From Jiangella alkaliphila (GTDB lineage Bacteria > Actinomycetota > Actinomycetes > Jiangellales > Jiangellaceae), in contig NZ_LT629791.1 of NCBI RefSeq assembly GCF_900105925.1, positions 1,550,001-1,614,000 of the forward strand: a DNA stretch of 64,000 nucleotides. Reading direction: 5' to 3'. The notes below the pieces were generated by a model. That model made no database searches. It worked only from the letters and a program-made list of their open reading frames with translations, and was not told the DNA's origin. Below, one piece after another: positions 33,313-43,174 of the stretch (the first letter of the stretch is position 1; every line of letters starts with the position of its first letter). A program made the position numbers and the translations under genes.

Positions 33313-34205
33313 GGCTCGATGGTCGCCGGGCGCGGCGGATACCACTGCCCGTCCAGCAGTTGTCGGTCGCCCAGCGGCTCGTCGAGTTGGACGGTCAACG
33401 GCGCCGACGGACTGCCCGGGCAGGTGTTCCCGCCGGGTGGCTGCGGCTCGAGGCGGGTGGTGATCACGACGGTATCGGCGTGGTACTCCACGATCGGCTC
33501 GGTCAGCCGGTCCGCGGGCGACTGGCCGCTGGAGCACTCGTCCGAGTTGACGTTGATGTCGACCGACGTGGTGTCGGGTTCCGGCGCGGTGCGCAGCGTC
33601 CACCACCCCGGCATGAGGCCGTCGCTGAAGTAGCGTTGCGGCTCACAACCACCGCCGCCGCCTTCGTAGGCCCAACTGCCGTCCGCTGCCCGGGCGTAGA
33701 TGGCCGTCGACAGTTCGCCGCCCAGGTTTCGTGCTTCCTCGGTGTCCTTCATCCAGATCAGCAGATAGGCCCTCGAGCCGACCTGGCCGATCAGCGTCCA
33801 GCTGTCGATCAGCCGGGCCGCGATGGATGGCCGTGCGGTGGTCCGTACGGCGGTGCCGAGGTCGCTCTCCGGGTCCAGCTCCGGCCGCTCGGTGAGCAGC
33901 ACGGGGTCGAACAGAGGCCAGCCGTTGTACATGTTGCACGTCACCAGGTCGGACGCGACCTCGGCGGGGGTGCTGGCGGCGGGCTCGGGCTCGGCGTCGC
34001 CGGCGACCGGGACCAGGCCCCGTCCGGCGAACCCGGCCACGACGCCGACGGCGAGCACCACCGCCGCTCCTGCCAGCCGTCGCCGTCGCCGCTGGACCAG
34101 TCCGGCGCGGGTGACGGTGTCGGCGAGGTCGTCGCCAGAGGGGGCGGCGCCCGCGCGGTCGGACAGCGTGGCGCGCAGCGCGGTCTCGAGATCGGTGTCA
34201 GACAC
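33309..34205 (-). CDS. Single-pass membrane protein encoded behind an ECF sigma gene
   Basis: 298 residues: a cytosolic N-terminus of about 40 residues (TALRATLSDRAGAAPSGDDL), one membrane helix (LAGAAVVLAVGVVAGFAG) and a long outside domain with paired cysteines (VTCNMYNGWP, GGGGGCEPQRYF, SDECSSGQSP, GNTCPGSPS). The start overlaps the end of the sigma gene. The topology suits a membrane partner of the sigma factor, but no zinc-binding anti-sigma motif is visible, so this remains inference. Confidence 0.75.
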   Translation of the reverse strand: MSDTDLETALRATLSDRAGAAPSGDDLADTVTRAGLVQRRRRRLAGAAVVLAVGVVAGFAGRGLVPVAGDAEPEPAASTPAEVASDLVTCNMYNGWPLFDPVLLTERPELDPESDLGTAVRTTARPSIAARLIDSWTLIGQVGSRAYLLIWMKDTEEARNLGGELSTAIYARAADGSWAYEGGGGGCEPQRYFSDGLMPGWWTLRTAPEPDTTSVDINVNSDECSSGQSPADRLTEPIVEYHADTVVITTRLEPQPPGGNTCPGSPSAPLTVQLDEPLGDRQLLDGQWYPPRPATIEP

Positions 34206-34679
34206 GGGTCCACTCCTTCCGCAGCGTCGCCAGGGCCCGCGACGCGTTCGACCGGACCGTCGACGGGGTGCTGCCCATCAGCTCGGCGATGCGGGCGTCG
34301 TCGAGGTCCTCGTAGAACCGCAGCACCAGCACCGCCCGCTGCACCCGCGGCAGCCCGGCCAGCGCGGTCCACATGACCGACCGCTCGGCCTGCTGGTCGC
34401 TGTGGTCGAGCTGCGCGGTGGCGGGCAGCTCGGACGGCGCCGTCGGGGCCTCGGTGGAGCTGCGCCGCCGCTTGCCGTCGACGAAGGCGTTGACGACCAT
34501 GCGGCACACGTAGGCGTCGGGCTGTCGGCCCGGCTGACCCGCCGCCACTGCCGGAACGCCCGCAGCAACGCCGTCTGGACGACGTCCTCGGCGAGGTGGG
34601 CGTCGCCGGTCAGCAGGTACGCCAGACGCAGCAGCGGCTGCCGCCGGGTGACCACGTACTCGTGGAAGTCCACGCCCAT
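34198..34679 (-). pseudogene. SigE-family ECF sigma factor split by a one-base frameshift
   Basis: Region 2 is read in one frame from ATG at 34679 (MGVDFHEYVVTRRQPLLRLA, then YLLTGDAHLAEDVVQTAL) and region 4 in another (DAYVCRMVVNAFVDG, LPRVQRAVLVLRFYEDL, STVRSNASRALATLRKEW). The break is at about 34519: inserting one base there gives the family-typical continuous SPDAYV. Both halves are otherwise well conserved and no stop interrupts region 4, so this is either a very recent mutation or a sequencing error. Family members of this type are about 165 residues, matching the repaired length. Followed by an overlapping membrane-protein gene. Confidence 0.85.
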
Positions 34680-34834
34680 ACCCCTCAGACGTAGGAGGAC
34701 GGCCGATCCGCTGCATCGTCCGTCCGGAGCGAATCTCCCACACCGCCCACATGGGCGCCTGCCGGTCGGTACATTTGCCGCCGTTCCCCTGCGTGACAAC
34801 ACGCATACCCCTCTGTCAAGGAATCAGACGAACC

Positions 34835-35587
34835 ATGCGAAAGCTCGGAATTTCTGCGCTTGTGGCCGCCACCCTGTTCCTCGCCGCGTGCGGGGGTGAC
34901 GACGAGTCGGGCGACGACGCGACGACCACCCCCGACGAGACCGCCGCCGCCGAGGAGACGCCCGCCGACGACGCCACCGACGACGCCGCCGCCGAGGAGG
35001 AGGGCGGCGAGTCCGGCGCCTCCGGCCTGCAGACCGCACTGCTGGCGGCCGAGGACCTCCCCGACGGCGCGACGGTGTCCGCGTTCGACGTCGCCCAGCT
35101 GAGCAGCGCCGGCGAGAGCATGGCGCAGCTGCTGGAGGGCGTCACCTACGAGCCGGCCGACTGCCAGTCCTATGACACCAACCCGCTGCAGAAGGACGGC
35201 GCCGAGGCGGCCGGCATGACCGCGACCTCGGGCACCGACGTGCTGGTCAACGCCGTCTACACCAACGCCAGCGCCGACGACGTCGCCGGCATCCAGGAGT
35301 ACTACGACCGCTGCGGCGAGATCACCATCAGCGGTGAGGCCGCCGGCCAGCCGCTGGACATGACCGTCCGCACCACCACCGTCGAGGCGCCGGAGGTCGA
35401 CGCCGAGGAGGTCATCGCGGTCGAGACCGTCACGGAGTCCGCGGCGATGCCGGCCGTCCCGACCCGCATCATCTACATGATCGACGGCGACCGCGGCGTC
35501 TACGTGGCCGGCAACCCGGAGTCGGCGGCGTTCGACCTCGACGCGCTGGCCGTCGCCGCGCTGGACAAGCTCAAGGCACAGGGCTGA
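34835..35587 (+). CDS. Lipoprotein, first of two tandem paralogues
   Basis: 250 residues. Lipobox LFLAAC near residue 19 is followed by an acidic, Ala/Thr-rich linker (about residues 20-65, rich in DDATTTPDE-type runs) and a folded domain with two cysteines (TYEPADCQSYDTNPLQ, EYYDRCGEI). Similar to the next gene over its whole length. Divergent from the broken sigma gene, which may have controlled it. Function unknown; a surface sensor or binding domain is plausible. Confidence 0.8.
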   Translation: MRKLGISALVAATLFLAACGGDDESGDDATTTPDETAAAEETPADDATDDAAAEEEGGESGASGLQTALLAAEDLPDGATVSAFDVAQLSSAGESMAQLLEGVTYEPADCQSYDTNPLQKDGAEAAGMTATSGTDVLVNAVYTNASADDVAGIQEYYDRCGEITISGEAAGQPLDMTVRTTTVEAPEVDAEEVIAVETVTESAAMPAVPTRIIYMIDGDRGVYVAGNPESAAFDLDALAVAALDKLKAQG

Positions 35588-35598
35588 TCCACCGCTGT

Positions 35599-35637
35599 CC
35601 GCGCCGGGCCACCCGCAATGCCGGTGGCCCGGCGCGG
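35599..35637. terminator. Strong GC hairpin after the first lipoprotein
   Basis: 15-base perfect arms at 35599-35613 (CCGCGCCGGGCCACC) and 35623-35637 with a nine-base loop, beginning 12 bases after the stop codon. It would separate the two lipoprotein genes transcriptionally. Confidence 0.65.
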
Positions 35638-35727
35638 TGCGGTAGATTTCCCAGTCACCACTGGTGGGGCACGGACAGGTGGTGCTGACTCCGACACAAC
35701 TGTCCAGTGAGAAGGAATTCCACCACC

Positions 35728-36498
35728 ATGCGCAAGATCGCCATCACGGCACTGATCGCCACCACCCTGCTGCTGACCGGCTGCGGTGGCGACGACGAAT
35801 CCGGCGACGACGCCACCACCACCAACGAGCCGTCCAGTGGCGGCGACGAGCCCGCGGCCGAGGACACCCCGGCCGAGGACACTCCCGCCGAGGACGAGCC
35901 GGCGGACGACGCGGCGGCCGGCGGGGCCGTCGACCTGGACGCGGCGTTGTTGACCGCTGGTGACCTGCCCGACGGCGCCCAGATCATGCCGATCGACGTC
36001 ACCGAGATGGCCACCGGCATGGACAGCATGGCGGGCCTGATCGAGGGCGCCACCTACGAACCGGCCGAGTGCCAGGACAACTCCGCCGACCCGCTGCGGC
36101 GCGACGGCGTCGAGGCCGCGGCCATGACGGCGATGTCCGAGGTGGACGTCTTCATGCAGGCCGTCTACACCGGCGCCTCCGAGGACGACATCGCGGCCGT
36201 CGAGGACTACTACGAGCGCTGCGGCGAGGTCAGCTTCAGCGGCGAGATGGCCGACCAGGCCATCGAGATGACGACCACGACCGAGATCGTCGACGCGCCG
36301 TCCGTCGACGCCGACCACGTCGTCGCGCTGGACAGCACCATGGCCGGGTCCGGGCTGCCGGGCACGGTCACGCGCGTCGTCTACGTGATCGACGGCGACC
36401 TCGGCATGTACGTCGCCGCGAACCCCGATTCCGCGGTGTTCGACATCGACGCGCTGACGGCGACCGCGCTCGAGAAGCTGCGCGCCGCGCGGGGCTGA
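35728..36498 (+). CDS. Lipoprotein, second of two tandem paralogues
   Basis: 256 residues with lipobox LLLTGC, the same CGGDDESGDDATTT start of the mature protein as its neighbour, an acidic EDTP repeat linker, and a domain with matched landmarks (TYEPAECQDN, DYYERCGEVSF, VYVIDGDLGMYVA). GAGAAGG ribosome site 10-16 bases before the ATG. The pair arose by tandem duplication and has diverged mostly in the linker and in core residues. Confidence 0.8.
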   Translation: MRKIAITALIATTLLLTGCGGDDESGDDATTTNEPSSGGDEPAAEDTPAEDTPAEDEPADDAAAGGAVDLDAALLTAGDLPDGAQIMPIDVTEMATGMDSMAGLIEGATYEPAECQDNSADPLRRDGVEAAAMTAMSEVDVFMQAVYTGASEDDIAAVEDYYERCGEVSFSGEMADQAIEMTTTTEIVDAPSVDADHVVALDSTMAGSGLPGTVTRVVYVIDGDLGMYVAANPDSAVFDIDALTATALEKLRAARG

Positions 36499-36531
36499 TC
36501 CGTCCCCCGAACATCGGGCCGCGGCCGGGCG

Positions 36532-36906
36532 TCAGTACCTCTCGACGAGGTGCTCCCGCCCGGCCGGTGGTTCGTAGGCCTCCGGCCAGACGTCGACCAC
36601 TTCGCGCACCCGGCCGTCGGCGGCGACCCGGATGAAGGCGATGGCGAACATCGGCTCGTCGCCCACCCGGACGTCGACCCAGCAGGCCGCCTCGTCGCCG
36701 TCGACGAGGATGCGCCGCGGCGTCAGGTGCCAGTCGCCGGGGTACTCGACGTTGAACCGGACGTAGGCGTCGCGGCCACGGATGCGTTCGCGCGTCTGCG
36801 GCGTCTCGTAGACGACGTCGTCGGCCAGGACGGCCGCGAAGGCCGGCCAGTCGCGCGCCTCGAGCGTCGCCCAATACGACTCGACGGTCTCCCTTGTCGT
36901 ACTCAT
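36532..36906 (-). CDS. SnoaL-like NTF2-fold protein
   Basis: 124 residues, whole length an NTF2/SnoaL fold: TVESYWATLEARDWPAFAAV, DDVVYETPQTRERIRGRDAY, VRFNVEYPGDWHLTPRRI, and VDVWPEAYEPP at the end. Unlike the ester-cyclase relative at 21056 it belongs to the general nuclear-transport-factor-2-like group. Function unknown. Divergent from the trmH-type gene. Confidence 0.8.
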   Translation of the reverse strand: MSTTRETVESYWATLEARDWPAFAAVLADDVVYETPQTRERIRGRDAYVRFNVEYPGDWHLTPRRILVDGDEAACWVDVRVGDEPMFAIAFIRVAADGRVREVVDVWPEAYEPPAGREHLVERY

Positions 36907-36959
36907 GAACGAACCGTATGGCCGGGCACCGACAAGGTCGGCGGGTACCGTTGACCTTC

Positions 36960-37586
36960 GTGAGCGACGATGCCCTGCCCGGGCTCGGCCCGTGGCAAGG
37001 TCCTTGGCCCGACGACCCGCACTTCGACCCCGTGCTGCTCGAGCAGGGCGACCGCCGCAACGTCGTCGACGTCTACCGCTACTGGAGCAACGACGCGATC
37101 GTGGCCGACCTCGACCGGCGCCGGCACCCGTTCCACGTCGCCATCGAGAACTGGCAGCACGACTTCAACATCGGCTCGGTGGTCCGCACGGCGAACGCCT
37201 TCCTGGCTGCCGAGGTGCACATCGTCGGGCGGCGCCGCTGGAACCGTCGCGGCGCGATGGTCACCGACCGCTACCAGCACGTCCGGCACCACGCCGACCT
37301 CGCCGCGCTCGCCTCGTGGGCGCGCGGCGAGGGGCTGCCGGTGCTCGGCATCGACAACCTGCCCGGCGCCGTCCCGCTGGAGACCTACGACCTCCCGCGC
37401 GGCTGCGTCCTGCTGTTCGGGCAGGAGGGACCCGGCCTGTCCGAGGCCGCGCGCGAGCACGTCGGCGCCGTCCTGTCGATCGCCCAGTTCGGGTCCACCC
37501 GTTCCATCAACGCCGGCGCGGCGGCGGCCATCGCCATGCACGCCTGGATCCGCCGGCACGTCGTCCCTGGAGGTGCCGATGGCTGA
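36960..37586 (+). CDS. SpoU/TrmH-family RNA 2'-O-methyltransferase
   Basis: 208 residues from a GTG at 36960. The SPOUT knot motifs are intact: NIGSVVRTANAF (motif 1), LFGQEGPGLS (motif 2) and STRSINAGAAAAIAMHAW (motif 3). Target, tRNA or rRNA ribose, cannot be read from sequence. It is in line with, and overlaps by eight bases, the following flavoprotein gene. Confidence 0.9.
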   Translation: MSDDALPGLGPWQGPWPDDPHFDPVLLEQGDRRNVVDVYRYWSNDAIVADLDRRRHPFHVAIENWQHDFNIGSVVRTANAFLAAEVHIVGRRRWNRRGAMVTDRYQHVRHHADLAALASWARGEGLPVLGIDNLPGAVPLETYDLPRGCVLLFGQEGPGLSEAAREHVGAVLSIAQFGSTRSINAGAAAAIAMHAWIRRHVVPGGADG

Positions 37587-38934
37587 CCGCGTACTGGTGA
37601 TCGGGGCGGACGCCGCCGGCATGAGCGCGGCGTCGCAGGCGCTGCGCACGGCGAAGGCCACCGGCCGCGACCTCGACGTCATCGCCGTCGACCGCGGGCA
37701 CTGGACGTCGTACTCCGCGTGCGGCATCCCGTACTGGGTCGCCGGCGACGTCGCCTCGGCCGACAAGCTGGTCGCCCGCACGCCCGAGCAGCACCGCGCC
37801 AACGGCATCGACGTGCGCATGGTCACCGAGGCGACGGCCATCGACACCGACGCGGGCTGGGTCGAGGTGCACGACCACGCGGCCGGGCGGCTCGAGCGGC
37901 TCGGCTACGACCAGCTGATCATCGCCACCGGTGCGACCCCCGTGCGCCCGGACGTCCCGGGCGCCGACGCCGCGGGCATCCACGGCGTGCAGACGCTCGA
38001 CGACGGCGGCGCCGTGCTGCGTCACCTCGCGCGGCCGCTCGAGCGCGCCGTGGTCGTCGGCGCCGGGTACATCGGGCTGGAGATGGCCGAGGCGATGGTC
38101 CGTCGCGGCCTGGCCGTCACCGTCGTCGACCGCGGCCGGGAGCCGATGAACACCCTCGACCCCGACCTCGGCACCCAGGTGCACGCGGCCATGGAGGCGA
38201 TGGGCATCGACGTCGTCACCTCGGCCTCGGTGACGGCGTTCGAGACCGGCCCCGGCGGCGTCACGGCCGTCGTCACCGATGCCGGCACGTTCCCGGCCGA
38301 CGTCGTCGTGCTCGGCACCGGTGTGCGACCGGCCACCGACCTCGCGCGCGCCGCGGGCCTGCCGCTCGGCCCGTCCGGCGGGCTGCGCACCGACGACACC
38401 CAGCGGGTCGTCGACGGCGTCTGGTCGGCCGGCGACTGCGTCGAGACGTGGGACCGGGTCCGCGGCGACTGGGTGCACGTGCCGCTCGGGACGCACGCGA
38501 ACAAGCAGGGCCGGGTGCTCGGGACGAACCTCGGCGGCGGGTCGGCCCGATTCCCGGGCATCGTCGGCACCGCGCTGACGAAGGTCTGCGACCTCGAGCT
38601 GGCCCGCACCGGGCTGACCGAGGGCGATGCCGTCGACGCCGGGTTGGACCACGTCGCCGTCACCATCGAGTCGACCACCCGGTCCGGCTACTTCCCGGGC
38701 ACCAAGCCGATCACGGTCAAGATGGTCGCCGAGCGCCCGACCGGCCGGCTGCTCGGCGCGCAGATCGTCGGCCGCGACGGCTCGGCCAAGCGCATCGACG
38801 TCTGTGCCATGGCGCTCTGGACCGAGCTGACGGTGGGCGAGCTGGCGATGACCGACCTCGCCTATGCGCCGCCGTTCTCGTCGGTGTGGGACCCGGTCCA
38901 GATCGCCGCCCGGAAGGCCGCCGACCGGCTCTGA
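37579..38934 (+). CDS. FAD-dependent pyridine nucleotide-disulfide oxidoreductase, CoA-disulfide reductase type
   Basis: 451 residues. FAD motif VLVIGADAAGMSAASQAL, the single redox cysteine in SYSACGIPYW (Cys48), the NAD(P)H motif VVVGAGYIGLEMAEAM, and the FAD motif GVWSAGDCVE. One cysteine in this place is the mark of CoA-disulfide reductases and NADH oxidases/peroxidases. The dimerisation domain follows (KLVARTP earlier, then GYFPGTKPITVKMV). It has no fused rhodanese domain. Strong GGAGGTG ribosome site. Confidence 0.85.
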   Translation: MADRVLVIGADAAGMSAASQALRTAKATGRDLDVIAVDRGHWTSYSACGIPYWVAGDVASADKLVARTPEQHRANGIDVRMVTEATAIDTDAGWVEVHDHAAGRLERLGYDQLIIATGATPVRPDVPGADAAGIHGVQTLDDGGAVLRHLARPLERAVVVGAGYIGLEMAEAMVRRGLAVTVVDRGREPMNTLDPDLGTQVHAAMEAMGIDVVTSASVTAFETGPGGVTAVVTDAGTFPADVVVLGTGVRPATDLARAAGLPLGPSGGLRTDDTQRVVDGVWSAGDCVETWDRVRGDWVHVPLGTHANKQGRVLGTNLGGGSARFPGIVGTALTKVCDLELARTGLTEGDAVDAGLDHVAVTIESTTRSGYFPGTKPITVKMVAERPTGRLLGAQIVGRDGSAKRIDVCAMALWTELTVGELAMTDLAYAPPFSSVWDPVQIAARKAADRL

Positions 38935-38976
38935 CACGTTTCCTTGGGATCTTCGGCGGACGGCCGCAGTGCCCTC

Positions 38977-38998
38977 ACCCTGAGACGCTTCTCAGGGT
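38977..38998. terminator. Hairpin terminator after the flavoprotein gene
   Basis: Perfect 9-base arms ACCCTGAGA and TCTCAGGGT with a CGCT loop, 43 bases after the stop. No U-tract. Confidence 0.55.
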
Positions 38999-39099
38999 CG
39001 CCCGCTTCGCCGGCTCGGGGAGGTCGTGCTCGGGGACGACCTCGCGTGTCGTACCACCGCCCGACGCGCTGCGGCGCACCTCGGCGGTAGCGTCGAGCC

Positions 39100-40008
39100 G
39101 TGCCCGTCATCCAGACCGAGGAACTGACGAAACAGTTCCCGTCGACCACCGCGCTCGACCGCCTCACCATCGACGTCGAGCCGGGTGTCGTCGGGCTGGT
39201 CGGCGCCAACGGCGCCGGCAAGTCCACGCTGATCAAGATCCTGCTCGGGCTCTCGTCGGCGACGTCGGGACGGGCCAGCGTCTTCGGCCTCGACGTCACC
39301 AAGGACGGCCCGCGGATCCGCGAACGGGTCGGCTACATGCCCGAGCACGACTGCCTGCCCGCCGACGTCTCCGCGACTGAGTTCGTCGTGCACATGGCCC
39401 GCATGTCCGGGCTGCCGGCCAACGCCGCGCGCGAACGCACCGCCGACACCCTGCGCCACGTCGGCCTCTACGAAGAGCGGTACCGCCCCATCGGCGGCTA
39501 CTCCACCGGCATGAAGCAGCGGGTCAAGCTGGCCCAGGCGCTCGTGCACGACCCCGAGATCGTCATGCTCGACGAGCCCACCAACGGGCTCGACCCGGGC
39601 GGGCGCGACGAGATGCTGCTGCTGATCCGGCGCATCTGGGCCGACTTCGGCATCACCGCGCTGGTGACGTCGCACATGCTCGGCGAGCTGGAGCGCATCG
39701 CCGACCACGTGGTGATCATCGACGGCGGCACGCTGCTGCAGTCGTCATCGACGTCCGAGTTCACCCGCACCAGCCAGTTCCTGGTCGTCGAGGTGTCGGG
39801 CGAGGCCGAGGCCGTCGCCGCCACGCTGAGCTCCGCCGGGCGCACGGTCAAGCGCGACGGCACCCAGCTGGTGCTCTCGCTCGACGACGACGAGACGTAC
39901 GACGCGGTGCGCGACGCCGTCGCCGCCCAGGGCGTCGGGCTGATCCGCATGGAGCAGCGCCGCCATCACATCGCCGAGTTGTTCGGAGCGGAGCGGGCCG
40001 ATGGCTGA
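39100..40008 (+). CDS. ABC exporter ATP-binding protein (ABC-2 type), first set
   Basis: 302 residues: Walker A GANGAGKSTLIK, Q-loop YMPEHD, signature YSTGMKQRVKLAQAL, Walker B IVMLDEPTNGLDP, H-loop VTSHML, then a C-terminal extension of about 80 residues typical of drug or exoprotein exporters of this class. GTG start at 39100. The stop overlaps the permease gene by eight bases, so they form one transporter. The substrate is unknown. Confidence 0.93.
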   Translation: MPVIQTEELTKQFPSTTALDRLTIDVEPGVVGLVGANGAGKSTLIKILLGLSSATSGRASVFGLDVTKDGPRIRERVGYMPEHDCLPADVSATEFVVHMARMSGLPANAARERTADTLRHVGLYEERYRPIGGYSTGMKQRVKLAQALVHDPEIVMLDEPTNGLDPGGRDEMLLLIRRIWADFGITALVTSHMLGELERIADHVVIIDGGTLLQSSSTSEFTRTSQFLVVEVSGEAEAVAATLSSAGRTVKRDGTQLVLSLDDDETYDAVRDAVAAQGVGLIRMEQRRHHIAELFGAERADG

Positions 40009-40893
40009 GCAGACCCCGACCGGTGTCATCCACGACATCGGCTACCGCAAGTACGACGGACCCCGGCTCGGCCGCGCCCACGTCACCCGGGCGCTGTTCG
40101 TCGAGAGCCTGCGCGGGGCGTACGGCCTCGGCCGGTCGGCCCGGGCGAAGGTGCTGCCGATGCTGCTGCTCGGCGTCATGTGCCTGCCGGCCTTCATCAT
40201 CGCCGTCATCGTCAACGTCACGTCCAGCATCACCGGCGAGATGCCGCTGGCGTACTCGAGCTACATCTTCACGACCCAGGCCATCCTGATCATCTTCGTG
40301 GCCGCGCAGGCGCCCGTGGCGCTCTCGCGCGACCTGCGCTTCAAGACCGTCCCGCTGTACTTCTCCCGGCCGATCGAGCGCTCCGACTACGTGCTGGCGA
40401 AGTTCGGCGCGCTGTCCGTGGCGCTGTTCCTGCTGCTGACGGCGCCGATGCTGATCATGTACATCGGCGCGCTGCTGGCCGAGCTGCCGGCCGGGCGCGA
40501 GACCGGCGACCTGCTGCTGGCGCTGCTCGGCGCGGTGGTCTTCTCGGTCGTGTTCGCCGGCGTCGGGTTGCTGATCGCCTCGCTGACCGCACGGCGCGGG
40601 TTCGGGGTCGCGGCCATCATCACCGTTTTCGCGCTGAGCTTCGCCGCCGTCAGCGCCATGCAGGGGATCATCCGCTACGAGGTCGAGAACGTCGACCTCG
40701 CCGGCTGGCTCGGCCTGCTGTCGCCGGTCACGCTGGTCGACGGGTTCCAGACCTGGGTGCTGGACGCCTCGGGCCGGGCCGTCGCGCCGCCGCCGGGCGA
40801 CGTGGGCGGCGTGGTGTTCGTGCTCGTGACGTTCGCCGTCATCGGCGCCTGCTGGGCCCTGCTCAACCTGCGCTACCGGAAGGTCGCCGTCTC

Positions 40894-40897
<4 letters not shown>
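40001..40897 (+). CDS. ABC-2 type permease, first set
   Basis: 298 residues with about six membrane helices (VLPMLLLGVMCLPAFIIAVI, SVALFLLLTAPMLIMYIGAL, LLGAVVFSVVFAGVGLLIAS, AAIITVFALSFAAVSAM, VVFVLVTFAVIGACWALL). A loop, FKTVPLYFSRPIERSDYVLA, matches ABC-2 permeases that contain the 'plyfsrPi' element. Partner of the ATPase at 39100. The stop overlaps the next ATPase by ATGA. Confidence 0.88.
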
Positions 40898-41811
<914 letters not shown>

Positions 41812-41821
41812 GGGTACAGAC

Positions 41822-42538
41822 ATGAACGGGACCGTTGTCCGGCTGACCTACCGGGCGCTGCTCGGGGGCCGGCGGGCCTGGCTGCTGTTGCTGATGTCGG
41901 TGCTGCTGCTCTCCATGGCGGTGCTGCTGCGCGTCACCGTCGGCGTCGACCACCAGGTGACCGCCGACTTCCTCGGCGCCGTCGCGCTGGCCGCGCTGGT
42001 GCCGCTGTTCGGGCTGATCGTCGGCACCGGCGTCATCGGCCCCGAGATCGACGACGGCTCCATCGTCTACCTGCTGTCCAAGCCGATCTCGCGGCCCACG
42101 ATCATCATGAGCAAGCTGGTCGTCGCGGCCACCGGGACGGTGCTGTTCGCCGCCCTGCCGACGTTCGTCGCCGGTCTGGTGATGTCCGGGACGGCCGACC
42201 GCATCGCGCTCGGCTTCGGTGTCGCGGCGCTGGTGGCGTCGGTGGCCTACAGCGCGATCTTCCTGCTGTTGTCCGTCGTCACCCGGCACGCGGTCGTCTA
42301 CGGGCTGGCGTACGCGCTGATCTGGGAGGGCCTGCTCGGCTCGTTCGTCCCCGGCGCGCGGACGCTGAGCGTGCAGCAGTGGTCGCTGTCGCTGACCGAG
42401 GCCATCAGCACCCGCGACCTCGTGTCGTCCGACGTGCGGCTCGCGGTGGCCGGGGTACTGCTGGCGGTCGTGATCGTCGGCGCCACCTGGTACGCCGGGC
42501 AGCGGCTTCGGGTGCTCTCGCTGGCCGGCGAGGAGTGA
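41822..42538 (+). CDS. ABC-2 type permease, second set
   Basis: 238 residues, about six membrane segments (AWLLLLMSVLLLSMAVLL, FLGAVALAALVPLFGLIVG, VVAATGTVLFAALPTFVAGL, FGVAALVASVAYSAIFLLL, LAVAGVLLAVVIVGATWY). It has the motif GSIVYLLSKPISRPTIIM in the first cytosolic loop, which parallels the one in the first permease. GAG-poor ribosome site; 10 bases behind the ATPase. Confidence 0.87.
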   Translation: MNGTVVRLTYRALLGGRRAWLLLLMSVLLLSMAVLLRVTVGVDHQVTADFLGAVALAALVPLFGLIVGTGVIGPEIDDGSIVYLLSKPISRPTIIMSKLVVAATGTVLFAALPTFVAGLVMSGTADRIALGFGVAALVASVAYSAIFLLLSVVTRHAVVYGLAYALIWEGLLGSFVPGARTLSVQQWSLSLTEAISTRDLVSSDVRLAVAGVLLAVVIVGATWYAGQRLRVLSLAGEE

Positions 42539-42551
42539 GCCCTGCTGGGGC

Positions 42552-43049
42552 TCACGCACCCTGCCGCTCGGCCCGCTGCTTGACCAGTTCCTCGACGGCG
42601 GACGGGAGCGTCGTCTCGAAGTCGATCAGCTTCGCCCAGGTCGGGGTCACGACGATCCGCACCATGGAGTCGTAGAGCGAGCGGACCTCGGCCTCCCACA
42701 CGACCCGCTGCTCGGGCGTCATCTCGTAGCTGCCGTTCATCTGCAGGTACTCGTCCGGGATGCCCTGGACGAGGTCGAGCTCGGCCCGGCCGCGGATCAG
42801 CAGGATCTTCGGCGGGTGCACCTCGGTGTCGATCGTCAGGGCCACCGCCGGGTTGTGGCGCAGGGCGGGCAGTTTCGGCGCGTTCGTCGTCGTGCACATG
42901 ACGATCTCCGTGCCGTTCCAGACGAACGCGATCGGGACGGTGCGCGGCGTCCCGTCGGTGGCGACGTAGGCCAGCCGGGTCAGGTCGCGGGCCAGCAGCT
43001 CCTGGCTCAGCGGGCGGTTCAGGACCTCGGCGATCTCGTTCGGTTGCAT
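42552..43049 (-). CDS. Pyridoxamine 5'-phosphate oxidase-fold flavoprotein
   Basis: 165 residues of the split-barrel FMN-binding family: ARDLTRLAYVATDGTPRTVP, FVWNGTEIVMCTT, LRHNPAVALTIDTE, and LLIRGRAELDLVQG. In actinomycetes many relatives use F420 or FMN; the cofactor here is not certain. It converges on the ABC operon and is divergent from a Rossmann-type reductase. Confidence 0.87.
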   Translation of the reverse strand: MQPNEIAEVLNRPLSQELLARDLTRLAYVATDGTPRTVPIAFVWNGTEIVMCTTTNAPKLPALRHNPAVALTIDTEVHPPKILLIRGRAELDLVQGIPDEYLQMNGSYEMTPEQRVVWEAEVRSLYDSMVRIVVTPTWAKLIDFETTLPSAVEELVKQRAERQGA

Positions 43050-43174
43050 GGCGGTTCCTCCTCTTCAGGTGGCCTGTCATGGCCACTCGTAACCCGGGGA
43101 CGGAGCCGGTCGCGGGTTCTCGACATTCCGGCCGGAGCGGGATTTCGGGGGACCGGTTCGGTGTTGCATCGCTC

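Noticed and set aside
32107-33606. A 499-residue minus-strand frame covering the hydrolase-like gene and antisense to pyrE
   Set aside because: Only the last about 211 residues have family-like sequence; the first part is antisense to pyrE.
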